This document shows positions 16,513-25,894 of a DNA stretch of 64,000 nucleotides, in pieces. Position numbers and translations under genes: made by a program. The notes under the pieces were generated by a model. That model was not told where the DNA came from. It made no database searches and saw only the letters and a list, made by a program, of their open reading frames with translations. The first letter of the stretch is position 1. Every line of letters starts with the position of its first letter. Origin of the DNA: Bacteroidales bacterium (lineage in GTDB: Bacteria; Bacteroidota; Bacteroidia; Bacteroidales; P3); NCBI GenBank assembly GCA_017479385.1, contig JAFVCE010000006.1, forward strand, positions 87,708 to 151,707, in the 5' to 3' direction.

Positions 16513-17571
16513 ATGAAAAAAACAGTACTATCGCTGGCAATCTTTTGCCTCGCAGGCCTCGCCGCCAACGCCCAAAACCCAATTCTGAGAGTTAACCTCA
16601 ACGACCCCGGAATTATCCCCATCAGCTACATCCCCGCCGCCTTCATGCAAGAAGGGCAGCCCGGCATTGCCATTGCCACCCCAGACCTTAGCAATGAAGA
16701 TGAACCAACCGTAAACCTCAACATCTACAACACCACGTTCACCTCCATCGGAACCGCCTCTTGGACTGCCACATACGACGAATTTGAGTCCTCCCGACAA
16801 GGCTTCAGCCAAAACACACAAAGCTGGTACACCGAAGACAGCTGGACCAACGAAGCTTACAAATTCCCGGTGGTATGCGTCTACACCGAACTGGGCAACT
16901 CTGGCATAGAGAACGCCTCGGCTTTCGTCGTCAGCCAGACCCTCTTCAACACCAACGCCGCATTCGAGTACATCCTGCCGCGCACCGAGCTCTACTACGA
17001 CACCGATTACTACAACATGGACTACAACACCGATGACTACCTGAACCGCGACATCGACGCCCACATGGGTATCTACGGCCTCGATATTATCGACATCACC
17101 GACGGCAGCGTGGTGAACACCATCATGTTACCCGACGGCTACTACATTATCCCCTACGGCGATGAAGAAGGCCTCGCCGTTGTTGCCATCGTAAAACTTG
17201 GCAACAACTACTACATGGCGTTCCCCGCCGAGAAACGCTCCAACGATGAGGACGAGGACGAAATCACCGAAATACTCGTCTACTCGCTCGGCCAGGGCAA
17301 CAGTCCCAGCAGCATAAACCGCGTCGACGTGCAACTGCCGCTCAGCGTCTTCCCCACCCTCGTGGGCCGTGGCAACGACATCACCGTCGAGTTTGGCGAA
17401 GGCTCGAACGCCAGCCAAATCAACGTCGTCAACAGCTTGGGCCAGACGGTCAAGACCGTGCCCGTGCAGCAAGGCCAACGCAGCGTCAAGGTCAGCACCA
17501 GCAACCTCTCGCAAGGTGCCCACTTCATTACCACCCGTGGCAACCAGACCCAGAAAATCATTGTTCGCTAA
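16513..17571 (+). CDS. Secreted protein with T9SS C-terminal sorting domain
   Basis: A 352-residue protein with signal peptide MKKTVLSLAIFCLAGLAANAQ. The middle region (about 25-260) is rich in Asp, Asn and Tyr and has no family I recognise. The last 75 or so residues have the form of a type-A T9SS sorting domain: VFPTLVGRGNDITVEF, INVVNSLGQTVKTV, STSNLSQGAHFITTRGNQTQKIIVR. It should be carried to the cell surface by the type IX system. A strong terminator follows. Confidence 0.85.
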   Translation: MKKTVLSLAIFCLAGLAANAQNPILRVNLNDPGIIPISYIPAAFMQEGQPGIAIATPDLSNEDEPTVNLNIYNTTFTSIGTASWTATYDEFESSRQGFSQNTQSWYTEDSWTNEAYKFPVVCVYTELGNSGIENASAFVVSQTLFNTNAAFEYILPRTELYYDTDYYNMDYNTDDYLNRDIDAHMGIYGLDIIDITDGSVVNTIMLPDGYYIIPYGDEEGLAVVAIVKLGNNYYMAFPAEKRSNDEDEDEITEILVYSLGQGNSPSSINRVDVQLPLSVFPTLVGRGNDITVEFGEGSNASQINVVNSLGQTVKTVPVQQGQRSVKVSTSNLSQGAHFITTRGNQTQKIIVR

Positions 17572-17590
17572 ACAATAGCCGATAACCCAA

Positions 17591-17630
17591 AAGGGGAACA
17601 CTCCTACAACGAAGTGTTCCCCTTTTTTTT
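17591..17630 (+). terminator. Rho-independent terminator
   Basis: AAGGGGAACACT and AGTGTTCCCCTT form a 12-bp stem around a 10-nt loop, followed by a run of T. Confidence 0.9.
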
Positions 17631-17727
17631 GCAAAAAAAAACGCCGCTCCGCACAATAAAATGGCAAAAACCACGTTGTAGTATCAACACCACGGGATTA
17701 GACCCCCGACAACACAGATTGAAGACC

Positions 17728-18180
17728 ATGACACGCGAAGAACAACGCACCGAGGTTATCAGCGCCTGCCGCAGCCAGCAACAGCACATTGCCGATGTTG
17801 CTCGCCAGGAGATGGACTCGGCCCAGCAGCAGAGCAACGACTATGGTGCCAATGTGGACCGCTACGACTCGTACAGGACCAAGATGATGCGCGCCCGCGA
17901 TATGTATGCCCAACAGTTGAGCAACGCCAACGCCGGCCTGCGCGTACTCGACGAACTGCTGACAATGGCGCCCCACACGGTGACCGACCACGGTGCAATC
18001 GTTGTAACCAACCGCGGCCGCTACTTCATGGCCATCGGTATGGGCAAATTTGCCGTGAGGGGAGAGACCTACTACGCCATCTCGGCCCAAACACCGGTCT
18101 ACGCGGCGCTGCGTGGCCACAAGGTGGGCGATGAGGTGTTCATCGGAGGCTCGATGCAGACCATCACAGACATATTTTGA
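17728..18180 (+). CDS. GreA/GreB C-terminal-like protein
   Basis: A 150-residue cytoplasmic protein starting at the ATG at 17728. The N-terminal two-thirds is helical and Gln/Arg-rich, probably coiled coil. The C-terminal part (AIVVTNRGRYFMAIGMGKFAVRGETYYAISAQTPVYAALRGHKVGDEV) matches a Bacteroidetes family that resembles the C-terminal domain of GreA/GreB elongation factors. Some database entries in this family carry the wrong name 3-oxoacyl-ACP synthase. A role on RNA polymerase is inferred only from this likeness. Confidence 0.7.
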   Translation: MTREEQRTEVISACRSQQQHIADVARQEMDSAQQQSNDYGANVDRYDSYRTKMMRARDMYAQQLSNANAGLRVLDELLTMAPHTVTDHGAIVVTNRGRYFMAIGMGKFAVRGETYYAISAQTPVYAALRGHKVGDEVFIGGSMQTITDIF

Positions 18181-18289
18181 CCACGCACAGTGGTACCGAA
18201 GCCACTATCTCGCACAAGTCCAACACCTTAGACCGCCCGAAGAGGGGCTTTGCTCGCCGAATGGAGGGGCAACGGACGGTTTGTAAATT

Positions 18290-18375
18290 ACTGAGTATCA
18301 AGCGCTGTTCGACCTCAACACGACCCTAACCCGACCCCAACCCGACTTTGGGGCTATAAATCAACAAGTTGGACT
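18290..18375 (+). repeat. 11-bp phased repeat, copy 5
   Basis: The core at 18310-18353 reads CGACCTCAACA, CGACCCTAACC, CGACCCCAACC, CGACTTTGGGG. The 5' flank CTGAGTATCAAGCGCTGTT is almost the same as in copies 2, 9 and 10. It lies in the 336-bp gap between two convergent genes; I see no gene in that gap. Confidence 0.85.
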
Positions 18376-18516
18376 GCGCTTGTATACCCCTCCCAAAAAG
18401 CACAGAAGCAGTGGGCTACGCAATAGCGTGCCGGCAGTTTGGCGAGAGGGTCGGCACACTTTGGGCGAGGTTGAGCCTCAGCACTTTCGCTCGGGCGAAA
18501 GGGCGCAGCCTCTGAT

Positions 18517-20376
18517 TTACTCTACGGTAACACTTTTGGCGAGGTTGCGAGGCTGGTCGACATTGCGCCCTTTGGCCACAGCCACGTAGTAGGAGAGCAG
18601 CTGGAGCGGTATGACGGCGAGCATGGGGACGAAGCAGTCGCGCGTGTCGGGTATGACAAAACTGTAGTCGCTCATGCCGCGCACCACTTTGTCGCCCTCG
18701 GTTACCACACTTATTATCTTACCTTTACGGCTTTTTATCTCTTGGATATTGGAGACCACTTTCTCGTACATACCGCGCTTGGGGGCAATGACTACGACGG
18801 GCATCTCTTCGTCGACGAGGGCTATGGGGCCGTGTTTCATCTCGGCAGCGGGGTAACCTTCGGCGTGTATATAGCTGATTTCCTTCAGTTTGAGGGCGCC
18901 CTCGAGGGCCACGGGGTAGTTGTAGCCGCGACCGAGGTAGATGAAGTTGCGGCAGTAGGTAAACATCTGGGCAAAAGAGTCGATGTCTTTGTTGTTCTCG
19001 AGCGTCCACTGCATTTTTTCGGGTATCAGGCAGAGTTCGTTGACGAGCATATGGAACATATCGTCGGCGAGGGTCTTTTTCTCTTTGGCAATGGCGAGGC
19101 CGAGGAGCATGAGGGTGACCACTTGGCCAGTGAACGCTTTGGTTGAGGCTACGCCGATTTCGGGGCCCACGTGGATGTAGGTACCGCTGTCGGTGGCGCG
19201 GGCAATAGAGGAGCCAATGACGTTGCAAACGCCGTAGAGGAAAGCGCCGTGTTGCTTGGCCAGTTGGATGGCTGCGAGGGTGTCGGCGGTTTCGCCACTT
19301 TGGCTGACGGCGATGACCACGTCGTCGGGATAGATGACGGGGTTGCGGTAGCGGAACTCGGAGGCGTATTCTACCTCGACGGGTATGTGGCAGGCCTCTT
19401 CGATGAAGTATTTGCCAATGAGGGCGGCGTGCCACGAGGTGCCGCAAGCACAGATGATAATGCGACGGGCGTTGACAAACTTGTCGCGGTTGTCGATAAT
19501 GCCGCTCAAAAGCACATCGCGGTCTTGCACCTGCAGTCGGCCGCGGATACTGGTGCGCAGGGCCTGGGGTTGCTCCCAAATTTCTTTGAGCATGAAGTGG
19601 GGGTAGCCGCCTTTTTCGAGGGCTTCGAGGTTCATCTCGAGGGTTTGCATCTGCGGTGTCTGGGCAACGTTGGCGAGGTTGGTGATGTTGAGGCGGCCGC
19701 TGCGGTCCATCGAGGCCACCTCTTCGTCTTTGAGGTAGATTACCTGGTCGGTGTATTCGATGATGGGCGTGGCGTCTGAGCCGAGGTAGAATTCGGCACG
19801 ACCGTTGCTGTCTTTGCCCACACCGATGATGAGCGGGCTGCCCTTGCGGGCGCAGATAAGTTGGTCGGGGTTGCTGCGGTCGAGTATGGCTATGGCGTAG
19901 GCTCCAACCACGTGTTTCAGAGCGTTCTGGACGGCGGTGAAGAGGTCGCAGTGGTGTAGCTCCTGCATATATTCTACCAGCTGGACAAGGACCTCGGTAT
20001 CGGTGTCGGAGCAGAAGGTGTAGTTGTTGTTCTCCATCTCGGCACGCAGGGTTTTGTAGTTCTCGATAATGCCGTTGTGGACCAGTGCGAGGTTCTTGCT
20101 CTGCGAGTAGTGTGGGTGGGCGTTCACCTCGTTGGGCTCGCCGTGGGTTGCCCAGCGGGTGTGGGCAATGCCGATGGTGCCGCTCACATCCTTGTCGGCA
20201 CAGATGGCCTCGAGCGCATTGACCTTGCCTTTGGCTTTGTAGACCGTGAGGTTGCCGTTGCTGCCAATCATCGACACGCCGGCGCTGTCGTAGCCACGGT
20301 ATTCGAGGCGATGTAAACCTTTAATAAGAATCGGGTAAGCCTGTTGCTCACCTATGTATCCAACTATTCCGCACAT
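18517..20376 (-). CDS. glmS: Glutamine-fructose-6-phosphate aminotransferase
   Basis: A 619-residue enzyme that makes glucosamine-6-phosphate from fructose-6-phosphate and glutamine, the first step to UDP-GlcNAc. I place the start so that the protein begins MCGIVGYIG, because the glutaminase nucleophile must be the N-terminal Cys after Met removal. A longer frame adds nine residues. The class II glutaminase domain (HTRWATHGEPN, LVHNGIIENY) is followed by two SIS domains (CGTSWHAAL, SQSGETADTLAAI) and ends LAKSVTVE. Confidence 0.97.
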   Translation of the reverse strand: MCGIVGYIGEQQAYPILIKGLHRLEYRGYDSAGVSMIGSNGNLTVYKAKGKVNALEAICADKDVSGTIGIAHTRWATHGEPNEVNAHPHYSQSKNLALVHNGIIENYKTLRAEMENNNYTFCSDTDTEVLVQLVEYMQELHHCDLFTAVQNALKHVVGAYAIAILDRSNPDQLICARKGSPLIIGVGKDSNGRAEFYLGSDATPIIEYTDQVIYLKDEEVASMDRSGRLNITNLANVAQTPQMQTLEMNLEALEKGGYPHFMLKEIWEQPQALRTSIRGRLQVQDRDVLLSGIIDNRDKFVNARRIIICACGTSWHAALIGKYFIEEACHIPVEVEYASEFRYRNPVIYPDDVVIAVSQSGETADTLAAIQLAKQHGAFLYGVCNVIGSSIARATDSGTYIHVGPEIGVASTKAFTGQVVTLMLLGLAIAKEKKTLADDMFHMLVNELCLIPEKMQWTLENNKDIDSFAQMFTYCRNFIYLGRGYNYPVALEGALKLKEISYIHAEGYPAAEMKHGPIALVDEEMPVVVIAPKRGMYEKVVSNIQEIKSRKGKIISVVTEGDKVVRGMSDYSFVIPDTRDCFVPMLAVIPLQLLSYYVAVAKGRNVDQPRNLAKSVTVE

Positions 20377-20416
20377 CTTGCTATAAGTTTTGTATTGACA
20401 CAATTTTTAACAAAAT

Positions 20417-20425
20417 GCAAAGATA
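20417..20425 (-). promoter_or_regulatory. -7 box of glmS promoter
   Basis: Minus strand TATCTTTGC, 41 bp before the glmS start. Confidence 0.6.
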
Positions 20426-20458
20426 CGAAAAAAAATTGTAACTACGGCTTTTTTTTCA

Positions 20459-21241
20459 TTAACGCGCGCGAAATGAGGGGTGGCGATGGTCGAAAACGCG
20501 TGTTATCGACCAACCCAGTAGCACTCCTAAAAAGTTGGCAATCATGTCGTTGATATCGAAACTGCGAAACGGCAGGAGATACTGGCCGCACTCGGTACAA
20601 ATACCCATCGCCACGGCCAGCAGGAGCGTGGGCCAAGCCCGAAAATGGCACAACGCAGCCAGAAAAAAGGCGACTGGCAGGTAGACCGAAGCGTGGACAA
20701 GGTGGTCGGCCCGAATGCCTAACACGAAGTTATCGAGCGGCACGCCGAGGCCGTTTAGCGGGGCCCACATCAGCACCACCACGGCGGCTATATACCACGG
20801 GGCCACGCGCTTCCTGACCGAGCCTTGGGCAAGGGTGCGGGCAGCAAGCTTGGCCTGAGCGAACAGCCAACTCGCCGACGAGCGGCAACGCCAACCTAAC
20901 GAGTAGCACCCGAAGGTGCGCCTCTTGCGGCTCACAGCGAGCAATTCGGCCACGACGCTGGTCGGGCTTACGCGCTCGACGGCAACTGCGTTGTCGCCAC
21001 GAAAAACGAGTTCCTCCCCTACCCTCTTCGTCAGGCGGTGCAGGCGGTATTTCCCCTCATGGCGAAAGAGGTAGATACGGCCTCGTTTGGGTGGCTGGGC
21101 AACTGGGCCGAGAACCACCATGTCGCAACCCTCGCGCAACAGAGGCAGCATACTCTTGCCTCGCAAGGGGAGCGCGATTTGCCGGCCGTCGGCCACTTCG
21201 GCCTCGAGCAGGCGGAATTTGGTGTTGTCGTCGAGTGTCAT
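20459..21241 (-). CDS. S24/S26-like peptidase domain fused to VanZ-like membrane domain
   Basis: A 260-residue protein from the ATG complementary to 21239-21241, which overlaps the upstream gene's stop as ATGA. Residues 1-130 look like the small Bacteroidetes S24/S26 signal-peptidase-like family: IALPLRGKSMLPLLREGCDMVV with the SMxP motif, then YRLHRL and VFRGDNA. Residues 150-255 form a VanZ-like domain with four membrane segments and the conserved ADHLVHASVYLPVAFFLA and SFDINDMIANFLGVLLG. The two parts are normally separate proteins. The function of the fusion is unknown. Confidence 0.75.
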   Translation of the reverse strand: MTLDDNTKFRLLEAEVADGRQIALPLRGKSMLPLLREGCDMVVLGPVAQPPKRGRIYLFRHEGKYRLHRLTKRVGEELVFRGDNAVAVERVSPTSVVAELLAVSRKRRTFGCYSLGWRCRSSASWLFAQAKLAARTLAQGSVRKRVAPWYIAAVVVLMWAPLNGLGVPLDNFVLGIRADHLVHASVYLPVAFFLAALCHFRAWPTLLLAVAMGICTECGQYLLPFRSFDINDMIANFLGVLLGWSITRVFDHRHPSFRAR

Positions 21242-21984
21242 AGCGCGTTGTTTACTCCGTATCCAAACAGTGCGAAATCGCCACGCAGTGGGTCGTCGGG
21301 GAACACCTCGAACAGTGCTTCGGTAAGCCTCAGGGCGGCGCTCATGGTGGCTGTGCGCGAGGTTAGCAGGCCCAGCCGGCAGGCTTCTTGCAACACGTGT
21401 GTATCGAGCGGCATGATGAGGGTGCGGCGGTCGATGAAGGTGTGCCACAGGCCGAGGTCGACGGGTGAGCCGCTGCGCACCATCCAGCGAAGGAACATAC
21501 AAACACGCTTGCAGGCCGACTTGGCGTCGCGCGGCACCACACCCGAATTGTTCTTGGCGAACCAGGCTGTTATGGCTTCGACCGCCTGCAGACCGGTGGT
21601 AACGCCTGCGGTGCGGAGGTAGTTACCCATGGTGGAGTGGGTGGCAAGGAGACGCCCGTAGTCGGAAAGGAAGAGGTTCATTGTGCGACAGTTATAGAGG
21701 CGATAGAACGAGCTTGTATCGTCGGCACAAAGTTTTTCGGCAAAAGCACCCGAGAGCAACCAGCTGTGCATATCGCCACACGCCCAGTCGAGCAGTTGCT
21801 CAATGCGCGGCATGAACTGCTGGCGAGAACCGTAGCTCAGAGCCGAAGCCACGAAAGCCATGGCTTCGCGGTTGGCTTCGCCCTCGACTTGGTGCATAAA
21901 CCACGACGGGTCGCCTTCGATGAAGGTGGCTACCTCGTAGCGCGAGGCCAGGTCTTGCAGGTATTGTTTCAACGACTGGTCCAT
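21238..21984 (-). CDS. TIGR02757 (DUF2400) family protein
   Basis: A 248-residue protein from the ATG complementary to 21982-21984. It matches the TIGR02757/DUF2400 family: AMAFVASALSYGSRQQFMPRIEQLLD, CKRVCMFLRWMVR, then PLDTHVLQEACRLGLLTSR and the C-terminal DPLRGDFALFGYGVNN. The HhH-like C-terminal part recalls DNA glycosylases, but the function is unknown. Middle gene of a three-gene run (pdxY, this gene, S24-VanZ). Confidence 0.87.
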   Translation of the reverse strand: MDQSLKQYLQDLASRYEVATFIEGDPSWFMHQVEGEANREAMAFVASALSYGSRQQFMPRIEQLLDWACGDMHSWLLSGAFAEKLCADDTSSFYRLYNCRTMNLFLSDYGRLLATHSTMGNYLRTAGVTTGLQAVEAITAWFAKNNSGVVPRDAKSACKRVCMFLRWMVRSGSPVDLGLWHTFIDRRTLIMPLDTHVLQEACRLGLLTSRTATMSAALRLTEALFEVFPDDPLRGDFALFGYGVNNAL

Positions 21985-21995
21985 GGGGCGGTTGG

Positions 21996-22853
21996 TTAAG
22001 CTTCGGTTGCTAAAAGGTCGAGGCAGCGCTCGATAGGTATGCCAAGACATTTGTCGGCTTGGTTGCGGTTGCGCTCAATCAGGCGGCTAACCACATTCAT
22101 GGCGATTTGGGTGCTGGTTTTGAGGTTCTTGCCCTGCAGCAGGTGGCCTATAAGTACGGCCGAGAAGATGTCGCCCGTGCCATGAAACAAGACTGGTATT
22201 TCTTCGTAGTCAATGCGGAAATAACGGCCGTCTGCAAAGTCTTGCTCCACTCCAGGCAGAGGGGTGTCGCTGCGGCGGCCCAAGACACAACTGTGGCCTT
22301 CGACGTTGGCACTGGTCACCACCACCGAGCGGGCACCGATGGCAGCCACAGCGTCGAGCAACTGGCAGGCTTGCCCCCAGGTAAGACTCTTGTTGGTGTA
22401 GGGCAGGTCGGCAAGGTAGCAGGCCTCGGTGTAGTTGGGCAGGGTGAGGTCGGCCACCGCCACCATGTCGCGCATGAGCTCCACTTGGCGGCTACTCATG
22501 CCGTTATAGAGGCGGCCGTTGTCGCCCATAATGGGGTCTACCACCACGGTAGCGCCCTGCGAGCCGAGGCGTTTGCAGTAGTTGGCCACAAGGCGCGCCT
22601 GCTCTTCGCTGAACATGAGACCTGTGCAAACGGCGTCGAAGCCGAAGCCCAACTTCTCCCACACAGGTATGGTGTCGCGCATATAGGCGGTTGTGTCTTG
22701 CACACTAAATTGGCCGTAGTCGAGGGTGTTCGACACCAGCGCGGTGGGTAGATTGTAGGCTGCGTGGCCCAAATAGGTAAGTATAGGTAACATTGCCACC
22801 ATACCCACATGGCTGTAGCCCACAACATCGTTTACAAGTAGTATTCGTTTCAT
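21996..22853 (-). CDS. pdxY: Pyridoxal/pyridoxamine kinase (PfkB-like, PdxY/PdxK family)
   Basis: A 285-residue ribokinase-fold kinase of the pyridoxamine kinase family. It phosphorylates pyridoxal-type B6 vitamers with ATP. Seen motifs: VNDVVGYSHVGMVAMLPIL at the N-terminus, VVDPIMGDNGRLYNG, LPNYTEACYLADLP, and the catalytic-loop FHGTGDIFSAVLIGHLL. In many Bacteroidales this gene is annotated as a pyridoxamine kinase. A promoter box lies 32 bp upstream. Confidence 0.9.
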   Translation of the reverse strand: MKRILLVNDVVGYSHVGMVAMLPILTYLGHAAYNLPTALVSNTLDYGQFSVQDTTAYMRDTIPVWEKLGFGFDAVCTGLMFSEEQARLVANYCKRLGSQGATVVVDPIMGDNGRLYNGMSSRQVELMRDMVAVADLTLPNYTEACYLADLPYTNKSLTWGQACQLLDAVAAIGARSVVVTSANVEGHSCVLGRRSDTPLPGVEQDFADGRYFRIDYEEIPVLFHGTGDIFSAVLIGHLLQGKNLKTSTQIAMNVVSRLIERNRNQADKCLGIPIERCLDLLATEA

Positions 22854-22884
22854 ACAAGCGGTCCTGATGGCTTAAAAAGTTTTT

Positions 22885-22893
22885 GCAAAATTA
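22885..22893 (-). promoter_or_regulatory. -7 box of pdxY operon promoter
   Basis: Minus strand TAATTTTGC, 32 bp before the pdxY start. Confidence 0.55.
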
Positions 22894-23082
22894 CACAAAT
22901 TTCTTGGATTATGCGCGGATTGCTAAAAAAAATATGTATTTGCGAAATTCGGCAAGCGACATAAAAATATACGCACCCGAGCTGTGACAATGGTTTAAAC
23001 CGCATCAATGTGCAACAAATCTTTGCAGCGAAGCTCCCCGGCCCTTTTGTGTGCGGTAAGGGGTTTCATTTTTATGTAAGAA

Positions 23083-23112
23083 ACAAGGGCATACCGAGTT
23101 ATATGCCCTTGT
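23083..23112 (-). terminator. Terminator of frdCAB operon
   Basis: On the minus strand ACAAGGGCATA and TATGCCCTTGT form an 11-bp stem followed by TTCTTAC, 38 bp after the frdB stop. The rest of the 22894-23149 gap holds nothing I recognise. Confidence 0.7.
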
Positions 23113-23149
23113 TTTGTTGCATTAGGAAGGTCGCCGAGGCTGAGTGTGG

Positions 23150-23908
23150 TTACTTCTTACGGTCGCGACCAAAGAGACTACCAATCCACTGGCGATTGAG
23201 GCGAGCGATGTTCTGGCGCTTTATTTGCTTGGGGCACTCTGCCTCGCAGGCGTAGGTATTAGTACACGCGCCGAAACCCAGTTCGTCCATCTTGCAGACC
23301 ATTTTATAAACGCGGTCGGCTGCCTCGGGCTTGCCTTGCGGCAGCAGGGCAAGGTGGGAGACTTTAGCCCCCACGAAGAGCATAGCGCTGGCGTTTTTAC
23401 AGGCTGCAACGCAGGCTCCACAACCAATACACTCGGCAGCATCCATGGCTTGGTCGGCCTTGTGTTTTGGTATTAGGATGCTGTTGGCGTCTGGCACACC
23501 ACCTGTTGTGGCGCTAATGTAGCCGCCGGCTTGTATTATCTTGTCGAAGGCGGTGCGGTTCACCACCAGGTCACGAATAACTGGGAAGGGTTTGGCTCGC
23601 CAAGGTTCTATCCATATCTCGTCGCCATCATTGAAGTGGCGCATATGGAGCTGGCAGGTGGTAACGCCGTCGTCGTTGCCATGGGGGCGACCGTTGATGT
23701 AAAGTCCACACATTCCGCAAATGCCTTCGCGGCAATCGTTGTCGAAGCACACGGGGTGAGCTATGCGGTCGTTGACGAGTTTCTCGTTGAGCTGGTCGAG
23801 CATTTCGAGAAACGAGCAGTCGGGCGAAATGTTATCTATTTCGTAGGTTTGGAATGAGCCTTTGGCGGTGGCGTTTTCTTGCCGCCATATATGTAGAGTG
23901 AATTTCAT
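23150..23908 (-). CDS. frdB: Fumarate reductase/succinate dehydrogenase iron-sulfur subunit
   Basis: A 252-residue electron-transfer subunit. The [2Fe-2S] cluster motif is [24 protein letters not shown] and the C-terminal domain holds [15 protein letters not shown] and [15 protein letters not shown] for the further clusters. It links the flavoprotein to the membrane cytochrome b subunit. In an anaerobic Bacteroidales the complex most likely works as fumarate reductase. Last gene of the frdCAB operon. Confidence 0.95.
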   Translation of the reverse strand: MKFTLHIWRQENATAKGSFQTYEIDNISPDCSFLEMLDQLNEKLVNDRIAHPVCFDNDCREGICGMCGLYINGRPHGNDDGVTTCQLHMRHFNDGDEIWIEPWRAKPFPVIRDLVVNRTAFDKIIQAGGYISATTGGVPDANSILIPKHKADQAMDAAECIGCGACVAACKNASAMLFVGAKVSHLALLPQGKPEAADRVYKMVCKMDELGFGACTNTYACEAECPKQIKRQNIARLNRQWIGSLFGRDRKK

Positions 23909-23921
23909 GACGTTAGGGTGC

Positions 23922-25874
23922 TTATTTGTAATTACGTTTCACTATCTTGATGTGCTCATAGTTGAGTTCTTCGCGGTGCATAACTTCGGGCACGTCGTGG
24001 CCTTGATACTCCCATGCTGCGACGAACATGAAGTTTTCGTCGTCGCGGAGGGTCTCGCCGTCCTCGGTTTGGTGCTCGATGCGGAAGTGTCCGCCACAAC
24101 TCTCTTCGCGCTGAGTAGCGTCGGCAACGATAAGGCGAGCCAGTTCGAAGTAGTCGGCCAGGCGGTAAGCTTTTTCCAGTTCGGGGTTCATCTCGGTGGC
24201 TTTGCCGGGGATGTAGACATGCTGGTAGAAATCGGCTTCGAGTCGCGCAACCTCGCTGGCAGCGGTTGCGAGGCTCTCTTTGGAGCGAGCCATGCCGCAA
24301 TACTCCCACATAACCTTGCCCAATGCCTTGTGGTAGTGGTCGACGGAGTAGGTCTGACCCTCGGCATTTCCAGAAATTGAGAGCAGCGAGTCGAGGCGGT
24401 TGCGAACAGCCTGTTCGGCCTCGTCGAACTCGGGGCCTTCGGCCTTGATTTTGCCCACATAGATTTGGTCTGCAAGGCAGTTCTGTAGCGTGTAGGGGAG
24501 CACAAAGTAGCCGTCGGCCAAGCCCTGCATGAGGGCCGAGGCGCCCAGACGGTTGGCACCGTGGTCGCTGAAGTTAGCCTCGCCAGCAGCGAAGAGGCCC
24601 GGAATGGTGGTTTGCAACTCGTAGTCTACCCAAAGTCCGCCCATGGTGTAGTGCACAGCGGGATATATCATCATTGGGTTTTCGTATGGGTCCACATCGA
24701 CTATCTTCTGATACATCTGGAAGAGGTTGCCATAGCGCTGACTGATGGTGTCGCGGCCAAGACGCTCGATGGCGCTGGCAAAGTCGAGGAACACAGCCAA
24801 GCCTGTTGGGCCAACTCCGTAGCCGGCATCGCAGCGCTCTTTGGCGGCGCGGCTTGCGACATCGCGGGGGACGAGGTTACCAAAAGCAGGGTAACGACGC
24901 TCAAGGTAGTAGTCGCGGTCGGCTTCGGCAATGTCGCGAGGGTTGAGACGACCGGCGCGGATGGCTTCGGCATCCTCTTTCTTTTTTGGAACCCAAATGC
25001 GGCCATCGTTGCGGAGGCTCTCGCTCATGAGGGTGAGTTTAGACTGGTAGTCGCCGTGAACGGGAATACAGGTGGGATGAATCTGAACATAGCAGGGGTT
25101 GGCGAAAGCTGCGCCATGACGGTGACAAATCCAAGCAGCGCTGCCGTTGCTGTTCATTGCATTGGTGCTGAGGTAGTATACGTTGCCGTAGCCACCAGTG
25201 GCGAGGACCACTGCGTGGGCTGCATAGCGCTCCAACTCGCCTGTAACGAGGTTGCGAGCAATAATGCCGCGGGCACGGCCGTCGACCACAACAAGCTCCA
25301 TCATTTCGCAACGTTCGTGCAACTTGACGGTTCCACGAGCTATTTCGCGGCTCAAAGCGCCATAGGCTCCGAGCAGGAGTTGCTGACCGGTTTGACCACG
25401 GGCGTAGAATGTGCGGCTCACTTGCGCACCGCCGAAAGAGCGGTTGTCGAGCAGGCCGCTGTAGTCGCGGGCAAAGGGGACACCTTGTGCAACGCATTGG
25501 TCTATGATGTTACCGCTAACTTCTGCCAAACGGTAGACGTTGGCTTCTCGAGCACGGTAGTCGCCACCTTTGATTGTATCGCGGAAAAGGCGCTCAACAC
25601 TATCGCCATCGTTCTGGTAGTTTTTAGCAGCATTAATACCGCCCTGAGCGGCTATGGAGTGGGCACGACGTGGCGAATCCTGTATGCAAAAGATGTCGAC
25701 GTTGAAGCCCAACGCGCCGAGTGAAGCTGCGGCCGAAGCACCTGCCAGACCAGTGCCTACCACTATTATGTCCAGTTTGCGCTTGTTGGCTGGGTTGACC
25801 AGCTTTTGTGCGGCTTTATAGCTGGTCCATTTCTGACTTAATGGACCTTCGGGTATCTTGGAGTCTAATATCAT
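23922..25874 (-). CDS. frdA: Fumarate reductase/succinate dehydrogenase flavoprotein subunit
   Basis: A 650-residue flavoprotein. It has the Rossmann FAD motif [20 protein letters not shown] near residue 35. The covalent FAD-type histidine lies in [18 protein letters not shown], the substrate motif is [11 protein letters not shown], and the C-terminal FAD contacts follow at [23 protein letters not shown]. Length and layout match the B-type (Wolinella/Bacteroides) enzymes. It reduces fumarate with electrons from menaquinol. Confidence 0.96.
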   Translation of the reverse strand: MILDSKIPEGPLSQKWTSYKAAQKLVNPANKRKLDIIVVGTGLAGASAAASLGALGFNVDIFCIQDSPRRAHSIAAQGGINAAKNYQNDGDSVERLFRDTIKGGDYRAREANVYRLAEVSGNIIDQCVAQGVPFARDYSGLLDNRSFGGAQVSRTFYARGQTGQQLLLGAYGALSREIARGTVKLHERCEMMELVVVDGRARGIIARNLVTGELERYAAHAVVLATGGYGNVYYLSTNAMNSNGSAAWICHRHGAAFANPCYVQIHPTCIPVHGDYQSKLTLMSESLRNDGRIWVPKKKEDAEAIRAGRLNPRDIAEADRDYYLERRYPAFGNLVPRDVASRAAKERCDAGYGVGPTGLAVFLDFASAIERLGRDTISQRYGNLFQMYQKIVDVDPYENPMMIYPAVHYTMGGLWVDYELQTTIPGLFAAGEANFSDHGANRLGASALMQGLADGYFVLPYTLQNCLADQIYVGKIKAEGPEFDEAEQAVRNRLDSLLSISGNAEGQTYSVDHYHKALGKVMWEYCGMARSKESLATAASEVARLEADFYQHVYIPGKATEMNPELEKAYRLADYFELARLIVADATQREESCGGHFRIEHQTEDGETLRDDENFMFVAAWEYQGHDVPEVMHREELNYEHIKIVKRNYK

Positions 25875-25894
25875 GATTGTTCAAGTTTTAGTGG

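Noticed and set aside
18380-18589. 69-codon frame between the GreA-C-like gene and glmS
   Set aside because: Overlaps the glmS 3' end, no features.
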